Source: Leptospiraceae bacterium (GTDB lineage: Bacteria > Spirochaetota > Leptospiria > Leptospirales > Leptospiraceae). Taken from it: DNA of 64,000 nt. The stretch lies in the NCBI GenBank assembly GCA_016708435.1, contig JADJFV010000031.1:1-64000 (forward strand). The letters are read 5' to 3'. Under the pieces are notes generated by a model. The model was not told the origin of the DNA and ran no database searches. It saw only the letters and a program-made list of their open reading frames with translations. Shown here one piece after another: positions 36,746 through 45,374 of the stretch. The position numbers and the translations under genes were made by a program. Each line of letters starts with the position of its first letter. Within the stretch, counting starts at the first letter, position 1.

Positions 36746-39310
36746 TCAATTTCCACTGATTCTATTTTTTAGTTCAATGACTTTTGGATTTTCCCGATCA
36801 AGTAGAAAAGCCAGATCGAGCATCTTGCTTGCACGATAGCGGGCGTTTAATTCTAAATAGACTTCCGTTAAGAGTAAAAGATTATTCACATTCTTTGGCT
36901 CTCTGAGTTTTAAACGCTCGGAGTAATCGGCGGCTAAATCTGATTTGCCAATCATCTTATAACTCTTGGCAGTAGCAAAAAGAAAAGTAGACTCTTCTGG
37001 ATACAAGTCTACAAAACTACTATAAAGCTCAGCAGCTTGGTAAAAATCTCCCATTTTATAGACAGTATTTGCCTTTAGCCGCAAATAACTTTTAGATAAA
37101 GTAGGCTCTGTAATTTGTTCTAATATATCATAAGCTCTTCTGAATTCGTCTTTATTGTAATACTCTAAAGCTAGTTTTAAATGAGAGGTGTCTTGATCTG
37201 CATTGACCGGATAAGGGTCATTAAACTCAATTCGGAGTAAACTAAAATCATCTGTCAGTTCTCCCTTTTTCTCTGTGATAGAAAAGATTCTTTCTAAATC
37301 GGCATTAGCCTCTTCGACAGTTTTAAGAAATAGACTTTCATCTTCGTTGATGACGCGCCCTCCTCTATCGTCGATTCCAATCTTGATATCATCTTTTCCA
37401 TCGGAGCCCATAAGAACAATGTCTCCATTTTCCAACTTGAAAGTATTGATTCTAAAATCTCCCGAATGCTCTGCTGTCATCATTCCAATTTTATGAAGAT
37501 TCATTTCTTTTTCGATGAAGGTTGCTTTTTTGTCTCTGAATAGAACACAAAATGGATGCTCTGCGTTGATGTAATAAATAAAACCGCGATCATTATCCAC
37601 TAGCCCCATTACAACCGAAACCATCATAGAGCCATCAAAAGATTCAAAGATACTTTGCAATTCCTGAAAGGCAAGCTTCAACCATCTCTCCGGGAAAACA
37701 GTTTCTTCTTGGGAGAATATTTTACCTCTTGAGATAATAGATTTGAAAACAACTCCAAGTGCCAAGGCTCCCCCTGCTCCTTGAATGGATTTTCCCATTG
37801 CGTCTCCATTTAGAAATGCAGTGTATTTTCGTCCTTTTAGATGAATGATTTCGGAAATACAAATGTCTCCTCCGATTTCATGCATCTTGTTTTTAAATTC
37901 AAATTTCTTCTTTTGTCTTGTGAGTATCTTGATTCCAATTTTATCATCTCCGGGAACGTTAGACGCTAAAGGCTGGATGATAAGAGTTGTTAGAAAATAA
38001 TCTCCATCCTGGTGCTCTTTTAAAAGCTTTACTTCCTTTAAAGATTCATTTAGCTCTTTTGTTCTTTCTCCTACTTTATCTTCCAGGGTTTTGTTTAGAT
38101 CTTCTATTTCATTGTGAACAGAAATGAAACGATTTGCGAGCACACCGGCAAATCCAAGGATATAAATAAAAAATGCATACTTAGTAAAAGAAAGACCCGA
38201 ATTGAATACAAGAGAATCTAGAATATCATAAATGACTGCCATTAAAAAAATGATAAGTCCGACTAATAAGCGTTTTGCGTTGCTAATTTCTTTTTTGATA
38301 GCAACATAAAATATCCTCCCCAAGAGTGGAATCCCGAAAGTAAGAATAGAAATTTGCCAGAGCCTGAGAATATATTCCGCCTGATACATATCGGGACATA
38401 CGAGCGTGATTGCACTGATGAGATAAGAAAAATGACCGAAACCTCTTGTCCATTTGCCTGCTTTATTAAAAAACAAAACATCTATAGATTGACTGAGAAA
38501 AACAAAGCCGGGATAAAGAACTGCTAACTCAACTCTCTGGATAATAGACGTATCCCACGAATTCTCGAAAATGGCAGAAGTCCTTGTATAAATATAAATG
38601 GCGATGATAAAAGAAAACGCACCGTAATAAAAATTATAAACCTCTACTCTCCTGCGATAAAATAAAAATAGATGGTAAAGACCAACGGTGAAGTAAACGG
38701 TGAGTAAGGCGAGAGACACTCTATCCTGTTCATCGTATTTGATGGATTCATAAAAACCAAAGTCATAGTATTTCGTAAGATAAAAACCAGTGTGATCAAA
38801 CTTTGGATGACCGGAAAGTTTTACGAGAAGATGATTGTCCTTAGCCTGTATAATTTCTCTTGGGACTTGATAGATTACACCGCGGACAGTTCTATGAAAA
38901 GATACTTTTCCATTTTTGATTTCGCCTTCTCTGGCAATTAAAATTCCATTTAGATAAATTTCAAATACTTCCCCTATCTCACCAAAACGAATTCCTGTGT
39001 GCTTCGGATAATTGAGAATATCCTCTGGAATATCAAAATAGGTCATAAGTGTATAAGTAGCAAGCTCGCCTTCTTTGGTAAAAAGTTTATTCATCCAAAT
39101 AGGAAAGCTTTCTATCTTCTTCCATTCAACGCCGGGGTTTTGTAATTGTAAAAAGGAAGGATCATAAGAATCAATCGCATACCAAACTCTTGGTGTGCAA
39201 GTCTTAGAATCAGAGCAATTCTTTACTAAATCAACTCTATCAAATGAAAAAAGGGAAATTGGAAGAAGGAAAAAAAGAATCAGTGAAATCAGCTTTATTT
39301 TATTTATCAT
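36746..39310 (-). CDS. 7TM receptor-like SpoIIE phosphatase with TPR tail
   Basis: 854 residues. Signal peptide (ISLILFFLLPISLFSF), a 7TMR-DISM-like beta-sandwich extracellular domain (about 40-190), seven membrane helices (about 195-405), a coiled coil (VGERTKELNESLKEV), a PP2C/SpoIIE domain (about 460-700) with EIGGDICI, LNGDAMGKSIQGAGGAL, LMGSDGKDD and LTDDFSLLRI carrying the metal-binding Asps, and a TPR region (705-854: ALEYYNKDEFRRAYDIL, AAELYSSFVDLYP). It likely dephosphorylates a STAS-type antagonist in response to an extracellular cue. The TPR tail is an uncommon addition. Confidence 0.88.
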   Translation of the reverse strand: MINKIKLISLILFFLLPISLFSFDRVDLVKNCSDSKTCTPRVWYAIDSYDPSFLQLQNPGVEWKKIESFPIWMNKLFTKEGELATYTLMTYFDIPEDILNYPKHTGIRFGEIGEVFEIYLNGILIAREGEIKNGKVSFHRTVRGVIYQVPREIIQAKDNHLLVKLSGHPKFDHTGFYLTKYYDFGFYESIKYDEQDRVSLALLTVYFTVGLYHLFLFYRRRVEVYNFYYGAFSFIIAIYIYTRTSAIFENSWDTSIIQRVELAVLYPGFVFLSQSIDVLFFNKAGKWTRGFGHFSYLISAITLVCPDMYQAEYILRLWQISILTFGIPLLGRIFYVAIKKEISNAKRLLVGLIIFLMAVIYDILDSLVFNSGLSFTKYAFFIYILGFAGVLANRFISVHNEIEDLNKTLEDKVGERTKELNESLKEVKLLKEHQDGDYFLTTLIIQPLASNVPGDDKIGIKILTRQKKKFEFKNKMHEIGGDICISEIIHLKGRKYTAFLNGDAMGKSIQGAGGALALGVVFKSIISRGKIFSQEETVFPERWLKLAFQELQSIFESFDGSMMVSVVMGLVDNDRGFIYYINAEHPFCVLFRDKKATFIEKEMNLHKIGMMTAEHSGDFRINTFKLENGDIVLMGSDGKDDIKIGIDDRGGRVINEDESLFLKTVEEANADLERIFSITEKKGELTDDFSLLRIEFNDPYPVNADQDTSHLKLALEYYNKDEFRRAYDILEQITEPTLSKSYLRLKANTVYKMGDFYQAAELYSSFVDLYPEESTFLFATAKSYKMIGKSDLAADYSERLKLREPKNVNNLLLLTEVYLELNARYRASKMLDLAFLLDRENPKVIELKNRISGN

Positions 39311-39428
39311 CGCGCGGAAAATACCCCGTTCAATAGAATATTATTGCAAGAAATTTACAACAGATAAATAAAAGTTCTCTGTAATTTTCGAAATTCCACC
39401 CTTTGCTAAACGGTTTACCTTTAAGAAT

Positions 39429-39518
39429 TTTTAACCACGAAGAACACAGAGAACACGAAGAAAAGAAAAGGAATTTAAATCTTTACCTTCGTGATCTTCG
39501 TGCCCTTCGTGGTTAAAA
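39429..39518. repeat. 90-bp inverted repeat built of CACGAAG units
   Basis: Two 32-nt arms (39429-39460 and 39487-39518) are reverse complements with a few mismatches around a 26-nt loop. Each arm holds TTTTAACCACGAAG and three 9-nt units of the CACGAAGAA type. A single related arm lies at 40907-40939. It is the main content of the 320-bp gap 39311-39630; the rest shows no gene. Confidence 0.75.
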
Positions 39519-39630
39519 TCTTCTCGTTTTTCCTTTACTTAACAGAATTGAGCGAAAACTGGAATCTAAGCAAATTGAGACCCCCGATAAAAGAACTCGG
39601 GGGTGACATCTTAAGTTGGCTAATCATAAT

Positions 39631-40524
39631 TTACCGAATGAATTCTAGATAGTGTTTTGCTGTTTCTTCGGGGAGTTCGAGCATGGGAGCGTGACCGCAG
39701 TCTTTTAGAATCACTACTTTGTTGTCCTTGATTCCTTTTTGAAAAATCTCAGTAGAAGATACGTCGATGATATTATCTGTATCACCCCAGAGTATCAAAG
39801 TCTTTGCCTTAATCTTAGAGAGACGAGTTTCCAAAAGATTTCCATCAGACCTAATTTCAGAAAAAACTTTTTCGTTATACTTCTTGTTAGCCGCTGACTT
39901 TCTCATAATATCGGTTTTAAAAAATCCAGGAATATAAGGAGGATTGACAAAGGAAAATTTCATTAGATAATCAAACTCTTCTTCGTTACTGACAATGAGA
40001 GGATTTTTTCCCTGGGCTAATTTCTCAGACAACTTGCTTGGATTACGGCTATTAACCCCTGCGGCATCAAAAAGTCCAAGACTCAATACTTCTTCTGGAT
40101 ACTCGGTTGCATAAATTCCTGCAATCTGTCCACCCATAGAATTTCCAGCGATATGATATTTCTTAAGTCCAAGCTTCTGCGCAAATGCATGAAGTCTTTT
40201 CACTTGCGACATATACCCGTAATTCTCTGATTCTATCTTTGTGCTTTCGCCAGCAGGTGGAGAGTCCGGTGCGATTACTCGATATTTGTCGGTCAAGTAG
40301 CGAGAGAATCTTGTCCAATGCTCCTTGTCTCCCCCAAATCCATGAAAGAGTAAAATCGTCTCCCCTTCTCCTCCTTCCAAATACGCAAAATCGAAATTAT
40401 CCACAGTAATAGTTTTCTTGGTTAAGCTAGCTTTATTCCTTTCGTAATTTACAAAGCTATTAATTAAAGTCGATGCACAAGAAGTAGAAAAGAAAAGAGT
40501 GAGTGTTAGTAGTAGTATTTTCAT
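39631..40524 (-). CDS. Alpha/beta-hydrolase lipoprotein (lipase/esterase-like)
   Basis: 297 residues. Lipobox FSTSC at residue 16, then an alpha/beta hydrolase: the oxyanion turn ILLFHGFGGDKEHW, the nucleophile elbow GNSMGGQIAG, the acid in LWGDTDNIID and the His in CGHAPMLELPEE. Complete catalytic triad. Probably an outer-membrane-linked esterase or lipase; substrate unknown. Confidence 0.85.
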   Translation of the reverse strand: MKILLLTLTLFFSTSCASTLINSFVNYERNKASLTKKTITVDNFDFAYLEGGEGETILLFHGFGGDKEHWTRFSRYLTDKYRVIAPDSPPAGESTKIESENYGYMSQVKRLHAFAQKLGLKKYHIAGNSMGGQIAGIYATEYPEEVLSLGLFDAAGVNSRNPSKLSEKLAQGKNPLIVSNEEEFDYLMKFSFVNPPYIPGFFKTDIMRKSAANKKYNEKVFSEIRSDGNLLETRLSKIKAKTLILWGDTDNIIDVSSTEIFQKGIKDNKVVILKDCGHAPMLELPEETAKHYLEFIR

Positions 40525-40576
40525 AGTAAAAGCCTAATTTCAATAATCGGCAAAAGGGACTGCTTTCATGATAAAG

Positions 40577-40834
40577 CCGTTCGAGGTGACTGGTATAAGG
40601 CTTTATATTGCGTATAACTCAATTATACTGTGAGCAATAATGTCTAGGATAGTATCAAAGATACTTAAAAATCGATTTTTAGTATCTTTGATACTATACA
40701 TGACAGTATCTTTGATAGTATCTTTGATACAAAGGAAGGTAAAAGGAAGCATATCGGAGACTAGGACTTTTATACTTTTTTTTAGACAGGATTTACAGGA
40801 TTTACAGGATGGTTTTATCCGGTCATTTCGAACC
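40577..40834. repeat. Outer facing pair of TTCGAAC-type half elements
   Basis: CCGTTCGAGGTGACTGG (40577-40593) and CCGGTCATTTCGAACC (40819-40834) are the two ends of the element family seen intact at 11980-12107. Here they lie 225 bp apart. The interval holds the TATCTTTGATA palindrome cluster and one arm of another repeat family, so it appears that other sequences have been inserted or nested. Downstream text (GTGAGAAATCTATC at 40880-40893) continues the family sequence. Confidence 0.6.
40650..40730. repeat. 47-bp near-palindrome and two further TATCTTTGATA copies
   Basis: 40650-40696 is a near-perfect palindrome. Its arms TAGTATCAAAGATACT and AGTATCTTTGATACTA flank a central AAAATCGATTTT, with only a one-base offset. 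Each arm is itself a small palindrome (AGTATC-N3-GATACT). Two more copies follow at 40705-40717 and 40717-40730. The weak ORFs across it are repeat translations (KDTIKDT). Confidence 0.8.
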
Positions 40835-41009
40835 TCGTGTCTGCGATTGGTCTTTTGGTAGGAAATAGTGCCGAGTGTGAGAAATCTATCTGGCAAAGAA
40901 ACTAAGTAACCACGAAGGGCGCGAAGAGCACGAAGAAGGGTTTACTTGCGCTTAGGTGTTTGGATATGAATGAAATATCTTAATCCTGTGAATCTTGTTA
41001 ATCCTGTCT
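40784..41009. repeat. Inner facing pair of AATCCTGT-type repeats
   Basis: The arm at 40784-40810 is three 9-nt ACAGGATTT-type units; the arm at 40982-41009 reads AATCCTGTG, AATCTTGTT, AATCCTGTC, the reverse complement with few changes. A third copy lies at 57312-57338. A single CACGAAG-type arm (40907-40939) lies between them. Confidence 0.7.
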
Positions 41010-41402
41010 AAAAACTTTTCTAGATATCGCTTAGAAGAATAACGAAGCGGGTGGAATTTACAAAATGTATCGTCATCGTATATTTGCGGATACTGTCGAA
41101 TAGCCGGTAAGTCTTTGAACTCTTTCTACTGTGGAAACCACTTTGGATACTTACTTTGCAAGGAATCCTATAAAGCTTATTATATCCTTGATTTTATCAT
41201 ATATACTTGATTTATGAAATGTATTTTTCATCCCAAAACAAACAGAACTCAAGCTTCGCTTCCTCTATACATATCCGAACTATTTTATGCTAACCCCTAC
41301 ACTATTTCTCCCTTCGCGTCCTTTTGCTCTTGACTATATAAGTGAAATACGGAGATGATTAGTTAGTTGCCATTACACCATAAAATTTAGAGGAAAATAG
41401 TT
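41010..41402. other. Gene-free spacer before the restriction-gene remnant
   Basis: About 390 bp with no convincing reading frame. GTCGAATAGCCGGTAAG (41094-41110) resembles GTCGAATAGCCGTAAG at 14543-14558. No clear promoter could be placed; AGAGGA precedes the ATG at 41403. Confidence 0.4.
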
Positions 41403-41603
41403 ATGCCAAAGAAACTTGAAAAATCAGACACTTCAATAAGTGTATTATTAGAGAAATTTAATGCAGGAGAGCTAGGTATTCCGGAGATTCAGCGAGACTA
41501 TGTTTGGAGCAAATCCCAGGTTCGAGACCTTGTAGAATCTCTTTATAAAGAATATCCAACTGGTTTAATTTATCTTTGGAAGACTAAACTCCACCAAAGC
41601 TAA
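41403..41603 (+). pseudogene. GmrSD-type restriction protein, N-terminal DUF262 fragment
   Basis: The first 58 residues are a clean DUF262 start: IPEIQRDYVWSKSQVRDL and LVESLYKEYPTGLIYLW. The frame then runs to a stop at 41601-41603 after the unrelated residues KLHQS, while the expected continuation TPPKLKNNSDKTPDLLILDGQ (in two parts) is in another frame from 41588. One base indel near 41583-41590 explains this. DUF262 domains are the nucleotide-using half of GmrSD-like type IV enzymes that attack modified phage DNA. Confidence 0.8.
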
Positions 41604-42241
41604 AGAATAATTCGGATAAAACGCCAGATCTACTTATACTAGATGGACAGCAAAGATTAACGTCACTTCAAAAATTATTGAAGGGGGAAATCCTAGTTTA
41701 TTTTCATGTAGAAGATGAGGTATTTGCGGTGTTCAGTAGTAAGATGAAAAATAATCCTTCGTGGGTTTCCGTAAAATCAGTTTTGGAAGAGCCAATAAAT
41801 GTTTGGACTCAAATTATTGATAGGCTCAATATTGAAAAGACTTCACCACTTCAGAAAACTTATATGGAGCGAATACAAAACTTATCGCAAATTAAAGATT
41901 ATAGTTTTCCAGTCCTCACCCTGCATACAGATGATTTTGAAGAAGTAACTGAATCTTTTATTCGCTTAAATTCGAAAGGGACAAGATTAAAATTTGCTGA
42001 ATTAGCTATGGCAAGACTAGCTTTTAATTGGCCTGGCTCTTTGAATGACGAATTTAAAATTGCTCTCTCTCAATACGATAAGGAAAATTTTGATTTTAAT
42101 CCAAGCTTTATAATGCGATGTTTTGTTGTAATAGGAACTGGCCAAAGTAGCTTCAAATCCTTAGACACGCTTTGGAATGAAAAGAAAAATGAGTTACCAA
42201 AAATATGGAAAGATACAAAAGAGCAATTGATATTACATTAA
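41588..42241 (+). pseudogene. GmrSD-type restriction protein, middle fragment
   Basis: This frame opens after a stop at 41585-41587 and carries the DUF262 hallmark LLILDGQQRLTSLQ, then ESFIRLNSKGTRLKFAEL, matching F-x-R-x-N-x-x-G-x-x-L in the family. It has no start of its own before the DGQQR motif; the first ATG (41678) would cut that motif off. It ends in NELPKIWKDTKEQLILH, where the last six residues are out of frame. The true continuation is KRAIDITLNFLKNNIGI in the next fragment. Confidence 0.8.
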
Positions 42242-42966
42242 ATTTTTTGAAAAACAATATAGGAATTGAATCAACGGATTTCATTCCTTCTTTGAATGCG
42301 TTAGTTCCTATTGTTTATTACGTTGATAAATTAAAATCTAAATTAGATGACAACTCAGTTAATGGAATTCTTTTCTGGTTTTTAGCCGCTACAGGCTTCG
42401 GAAGATTTACCGGCGGGGCAGAAGGACAAATCGACCAAGACATTAAAGCAATAAATTCCGACTCACCGATTCATAATCTAATTAAAAATCTAAAGCGAAA
42501 TATTGCAAGTTTCGAATTTACTCCAGAAATGCTTGAAGGAAATTATCGAAATAACAAATTCACACCGTTGGTATTTGCCATTTGCCGCAATAAGAAAGCA
42601 AAGGACTGGTTTACTGGAACAAATTTAAGTTCCAACAATCTAGGTAATGAAAACCAGATAGAACTTCATCACATCTTTCCGAAAGCAGTATTAAAAGAGA
42701 CGGAAATCCAATCGGAATTAATAGACGATTTGGCGAACATTGCATTTTTATCCTCCAAAGCAAATAAAGAAATTTCAAAAAGTCTTCCCAATATCTACTT
42801 GAAAAAGATAGAACAGGATCGATTAAAAAATCAATTCATACCGATTTATGAGGATTTGTGGCAAGTGGATCGATATGGTGATTTTTTACAGGAGCGTCGA
42901 AAACTAGTTGCAAAGGAATTAAATTCATACTTTATTGCAATCGGCGGAGAGTTATTGGATGGGTAA
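42205..42966 (+). pseudogene. GmrSD-type restriction protein, C-terminal DUF1524 nuclease fragment
   Basis: The homologous sequence starts at about 42226 (KRAIDITLNFLKNN) and joins the previous fragment if one A is restored in the run near 42222-42226. The C-terminal DUF1524 domain keeps its His-Me-finger signature ELHHIFPKAVL with DDLANIAFLSSKANKEI. With both frameshifts repaired the protein is about 521 residues and seems complete end to end. Either this is a recently inactivated gene or the sequence has two one-base errors in A-rich runs. Confidence 0.8.
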
Positions 42967-43453
42967 CGGCAACTAACTGCGAGTATCCACTGCGGTAACG
43001 GACTATATCGGAAGCTGTCCGTCACCTTGCTCCAAGCCGGCTTAGTTGTATTAGCCACACTTCGTAGTATATTTGTTGAACTCACGATGAAATATTCAGG
43101 TATAGACTTCCGCGACATCGTGTCCCAGAAAGACATTCGGATAATCTTATCGATATAGGGAGTCGATACTTTTTAGAACAAAATCATCCCAATCATAGTA
43201 ATCACACAAATCACAGTTCAGACGGTGGTAATTTAAAAAAGAGGGTCAATGGAAAAATGAGTTATCAAGTATTAAATTGGAATTTACTTTTGGCAATTGG
43301 TATAAAGATATTGTAGATGGATTTGTCATTACAGCATTATTAACCACTAAACTGGAATTGCAAACAAGAATACCCATTTTCTTTCAGCAGTAGACTTAAT
43401 TTTAGAGTTTAAATCCACTTGACAATTTCCAAACAAGCATAAACAGTAAGGGT
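42967..43453. other. Gene-free interval with repeat-like text
   Basis: 487 bp. The first 170 bp are richer in G+C than the neighbours and show no coding pattern on either strand. Near 43188-43217 the text AATCATAGT, AATCACACA, AATCACAGT is three 9-nt units of another short repeat type. A 53-codon open stretch at 43232-43393 has no start codon. Confidence 0.5.
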
Positions 43454-44263
43454 ATGAAATTTGCTGACCCAAAAAACGATGTAGCTTTCCGAAAAATCTT
43501 TGGAAATGAAGCCAAGAAAGTTATTCTTATCTCCTTTTTGAATTCAGTATTAGGTTTAGAAGGAGATAAGAAAATTATTCATTTGGATTTTCTTACAACA
43601 TTTCAACTCCCAAGAATTACTGGACTCAAAACTTCTATTATTGATGTAAAAGTAAAAGACCAAACGGGAAATACTTATCTTGTAGAAATGCAATTGAGTG
43701 AAGTGATTGGATTTGATAAAAGAGTTCAATACTATGTTTCAAAAGAATACTCTTCTCAAATAGAAAAGGGAGATGAATATTATAAACTTACTCCTGTAGT
43801 CCTTATTGGAATTTTAGAATTCGATTATTTTGAAGGTAATAGCTATTTGACCCGTCACTTAATACAAAATATGGAGACTGGAAGGAATGAATTAAAGGAT
43901 ATTAGCTTTAATTTTATTGAGTTACCTAAATTCAAAAAAGAGTTAAACGACTGTATTACTCTAACTGATAAATGGATTTATTTTATTAAAAATGCAGAAA
44001 ACTTAGATGTAATTCCGCCTGACGTTAATGATGAAGGATTAAAAGAAGCATATTCCGAATCAGATAAACATAATTGGACGAAAGAAGAACTAGATAATTA
44101 TGATTACTTTTTGATGAGAGAACAAGATGAAAGGGGTAAAGTAGAATTAGCCGAAAACAAGAAAGCTTTAGAAATTGCAAAGAAATTAAAGCTGGCTGGA
44201 GTTGATATAATAACTATAACTAGCTCAACTGGTTTGAGTATAGAAGACATTAAAAAGTTATAA
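43454..44263 (+). CDS. Rpn-family PD-(D/E)XK nuclease
   Basis: 269 residues. The opening FADPKNDVAFRKIFGNE is the family signature; the nuclease core shows IIDVKVKDQTGNTYLVEMQLS, split around the catalytic Asp and Glu-x-Gln; QYYVSKEYSSQIEKG follows. The Glu/Lys-rich C-terminus ends in a short helix. Rpn proteins (transposase_31/PDDEXK_2 family) are recombination-promoting endonucleases that spread as single genes and have been linked to phage defence. The gene looks intact, between a broken restriction gene and a PIN toxin pair. Confidence 0.85.
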   Translation: MKFADPKNDVAFRKIFGNEAKKVILISFLNSVLGLEGDKKIIHLDFLTTFQLPRITGLKTSIIDVKVKDQTGNTYLVEMQLSEVIGFDKRVQYYVSKEYSSQIEKGDEYYKLTPVVLIGILEFDYFEGNSYLTRHLIQNMETGRNELKDISFNFIELPKFKKELNDCITLTDKWIYFIKNAENLDVIPPDVNDEGLKEAYSESDKHNWTKEELDNYDYFLMREQDERGKVELAENKKALEIAKKLKLAGVDIITITSSTGLSIEDIKKL

Positions 44264-44344
44264 CTCAAGCCTTTAAAAGAAAGAACGATTGAATTCTATA
44301 AAATCGAATATCGAGTTAAGCATTGACCAAAAAAGGAATTACCT

Positions 44345-44782
44345 ATGACCCGCATTTACCTTGACAACTGTTGTTTCAATCGACCTTATGATAATCAAGA
44401 AAATATTAAGGTTCAAATTGAGACTGAATCAAAACTATATATCCAAAGAAAAATAAAAGAGAGTCAATATTCTTTAGTCTGGTCGTATATACTAGAATAT
44501 GAAAATCAGTCTAATCCATATGTGATTAGAAAAGAAGAAATCTTGGAATGGAAAAAGATCTCTACTATAATTATAAAACCAAGTGAAGAAATTTTTAATC
44601 GAGCAGAAAAATTGCTAAGTTATAATATTAAATTTAAAGATGCCTTGCATTTATCCTGCGCGATAGAAGCGAAAGCAGATTTTTTCATAACAACGGATAA
44701 TCCATTGGTTAAGAAAAAGAATGTTATCTCAGATTTGGAAATTATTAATCCAATTAATTTTATTGAAAAAATAGAGGTTTAA
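44345..44782 (+). CDS. PIN-domain toxin-like RNase
   Basis: 145 residues. The opening RIYLDNCCFNRPYD is typical of one PIN subfamily; further acidic residues lie in SYILEYE, KFKDALHLSCAIEAKADFFITTD and NPL. The Asp/Glu set for a metal-dependent RNase (Asp in YLDN, Glu in ILEYE, Asp in KDALH, Asp in TTDN) is present. AAGGA lies 7 bases before the ATG. The 67-residue partner starts 1 bp after its stop, the arrangement of a type II toxin-antitoxin pair with the toxin first. Confidence 0.8.
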   Translation: MTRIYLDNCCFNRPYDNQENIKVQIETESKLYIQRKIKESQYSLVWSYILEYENQSNPYVIRKEEILEWKKISTIIIKPSEEIFNRAEKLLSYNIKFKDALHLSCAIEAKADFFITTDNPLVKKKNVISDLEIINPINFIEKIEV

Positions 44783-44783
44783 A

Positions 44784-44987
44784 ATGCAAAAATCAAATAC
44801 ACTAATTCTACATGAAGGAATGAACGCATTAAAAGATAAATTAGGATTGGTAGATTCTGAAAAATTTATCACTCTTATTTTAAGAGAAAATTTTGATTAT
44901 ACAGAATGGCAAAAAAATCTCTGGAAAGAAAAAAGTCTTAGAGAGATACATGAAGAAGCAAAAAATTTTTTTGAAAGTATTAATTGA
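44784..44987 (+). CDS. Small partner (putative antitoxin) of the PIN toxin
   Basis: 67 residues; EGMNALKDKLGLVDSEKF, LILRENFDYTEWQ and LWKEKSLREIHEEA. No known DNA-binding fold is obvious. It starts 1 bp after the PIN stop, so translation is coupled. A diverged paralogue stands alone at 7046-7291. I recall this FDYTxWQ family next to PIN genes elsewhere, but this was not checked. Its end overlaps the start of a decayed nucleotidyltransferase reading. Confidence 0.7.
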   Translation: MQKSNTLILHEGMNALKDKLGLVDSEKFITLILRENFDYTEWQKNLWKEKSLREIHEEAKNFFESIN

Positions 44988-45140
44988 ATTATTCCTTTTT
45001 GGTTCAAGAGCCAGAGGAGATGCAAGAGAGCATCAATTATGATTTTTTAGTTATAGTAGATAAAAAAGATAGAGATTGAAGAATCCTCCGAAATGACATT
45101 GAGTTCTGTTCTTACATATATCAAGAAAATTGTTAAATGA
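44971..45140 (+). pseudogene. Decayed MNT-type nucleotidyltransferase
   Basis: From a TTG at 44971 the frame reads KVLIELFLFGSRARGDAREH, the GS-x-R-x-RG core of MNT/pol-beta nucleotidyltransferases, and then hits a stop at 45040-45042. A shift of one base at about 45034 gives NYDFLVIVDKKD, the next conserved element (S-D-Y-D-F/L-V). A second shift gives IEIEESSEMTLSSVLTYIKK up to a stop at 45138-45140. The order and spacing fit a small nucleotidyltransferase with two frameshifts and a missing C-terminus. No HEPN partner is present. Confidence 0.75.
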
Positions 45141-45374
45141 TTATAAACTCCACGCTTACGATAAAAAATGATATGGATTCAAACCAAATTGCAAATATTC
45201 AAAACCTATCGTATCTTTTATCGGTGCTCAGTCCCCCCTTCGCTGCAAACATTCGCGACCAGCGCCTTCGCATGTTCATCGGTGGTAATCAGTTTCTTAT
45301 TATTTGTTGGTAAAGAGATACTCCATGCCTCTGTGGCAATCCCTCCCCTAAAAGAAATCAATTGCATAAATGAT
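45141..45374. other. Spacer with repeat-like text before the two-component genes
   Basis: No gene seen. Text such as TTATCGGTGCTCAG (about 45215), TTCATCGGTGGTAATCAG (45278-45295) and ATGCCTCTGTGGCAA (45328-45342) belongs to the short dispersed repeats seen elsewhere in the window. Confidence 0.45.

Noticed and set aside
40650..40730. CRISPR-like array
   Set aside because: The units are 11-16 bp, partly overlapping and palindromic, with no regular spacers and no cas genes.
40603..40896. Overlapping ORFs on both strands with KDTIKDT-like repeats
   Set aside because: They are translations of the TATCTTTGATA repeats and neighbouring dispersed repeats; no ribosome-binding site and no family pattern.
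43232..43393. 53-codon open stretch (IKLEFTFGNWYKDIVDGF)
   Set aside because: It looks protein-like but has no start codon in frame and no recognised family; kept only as a possible relic.
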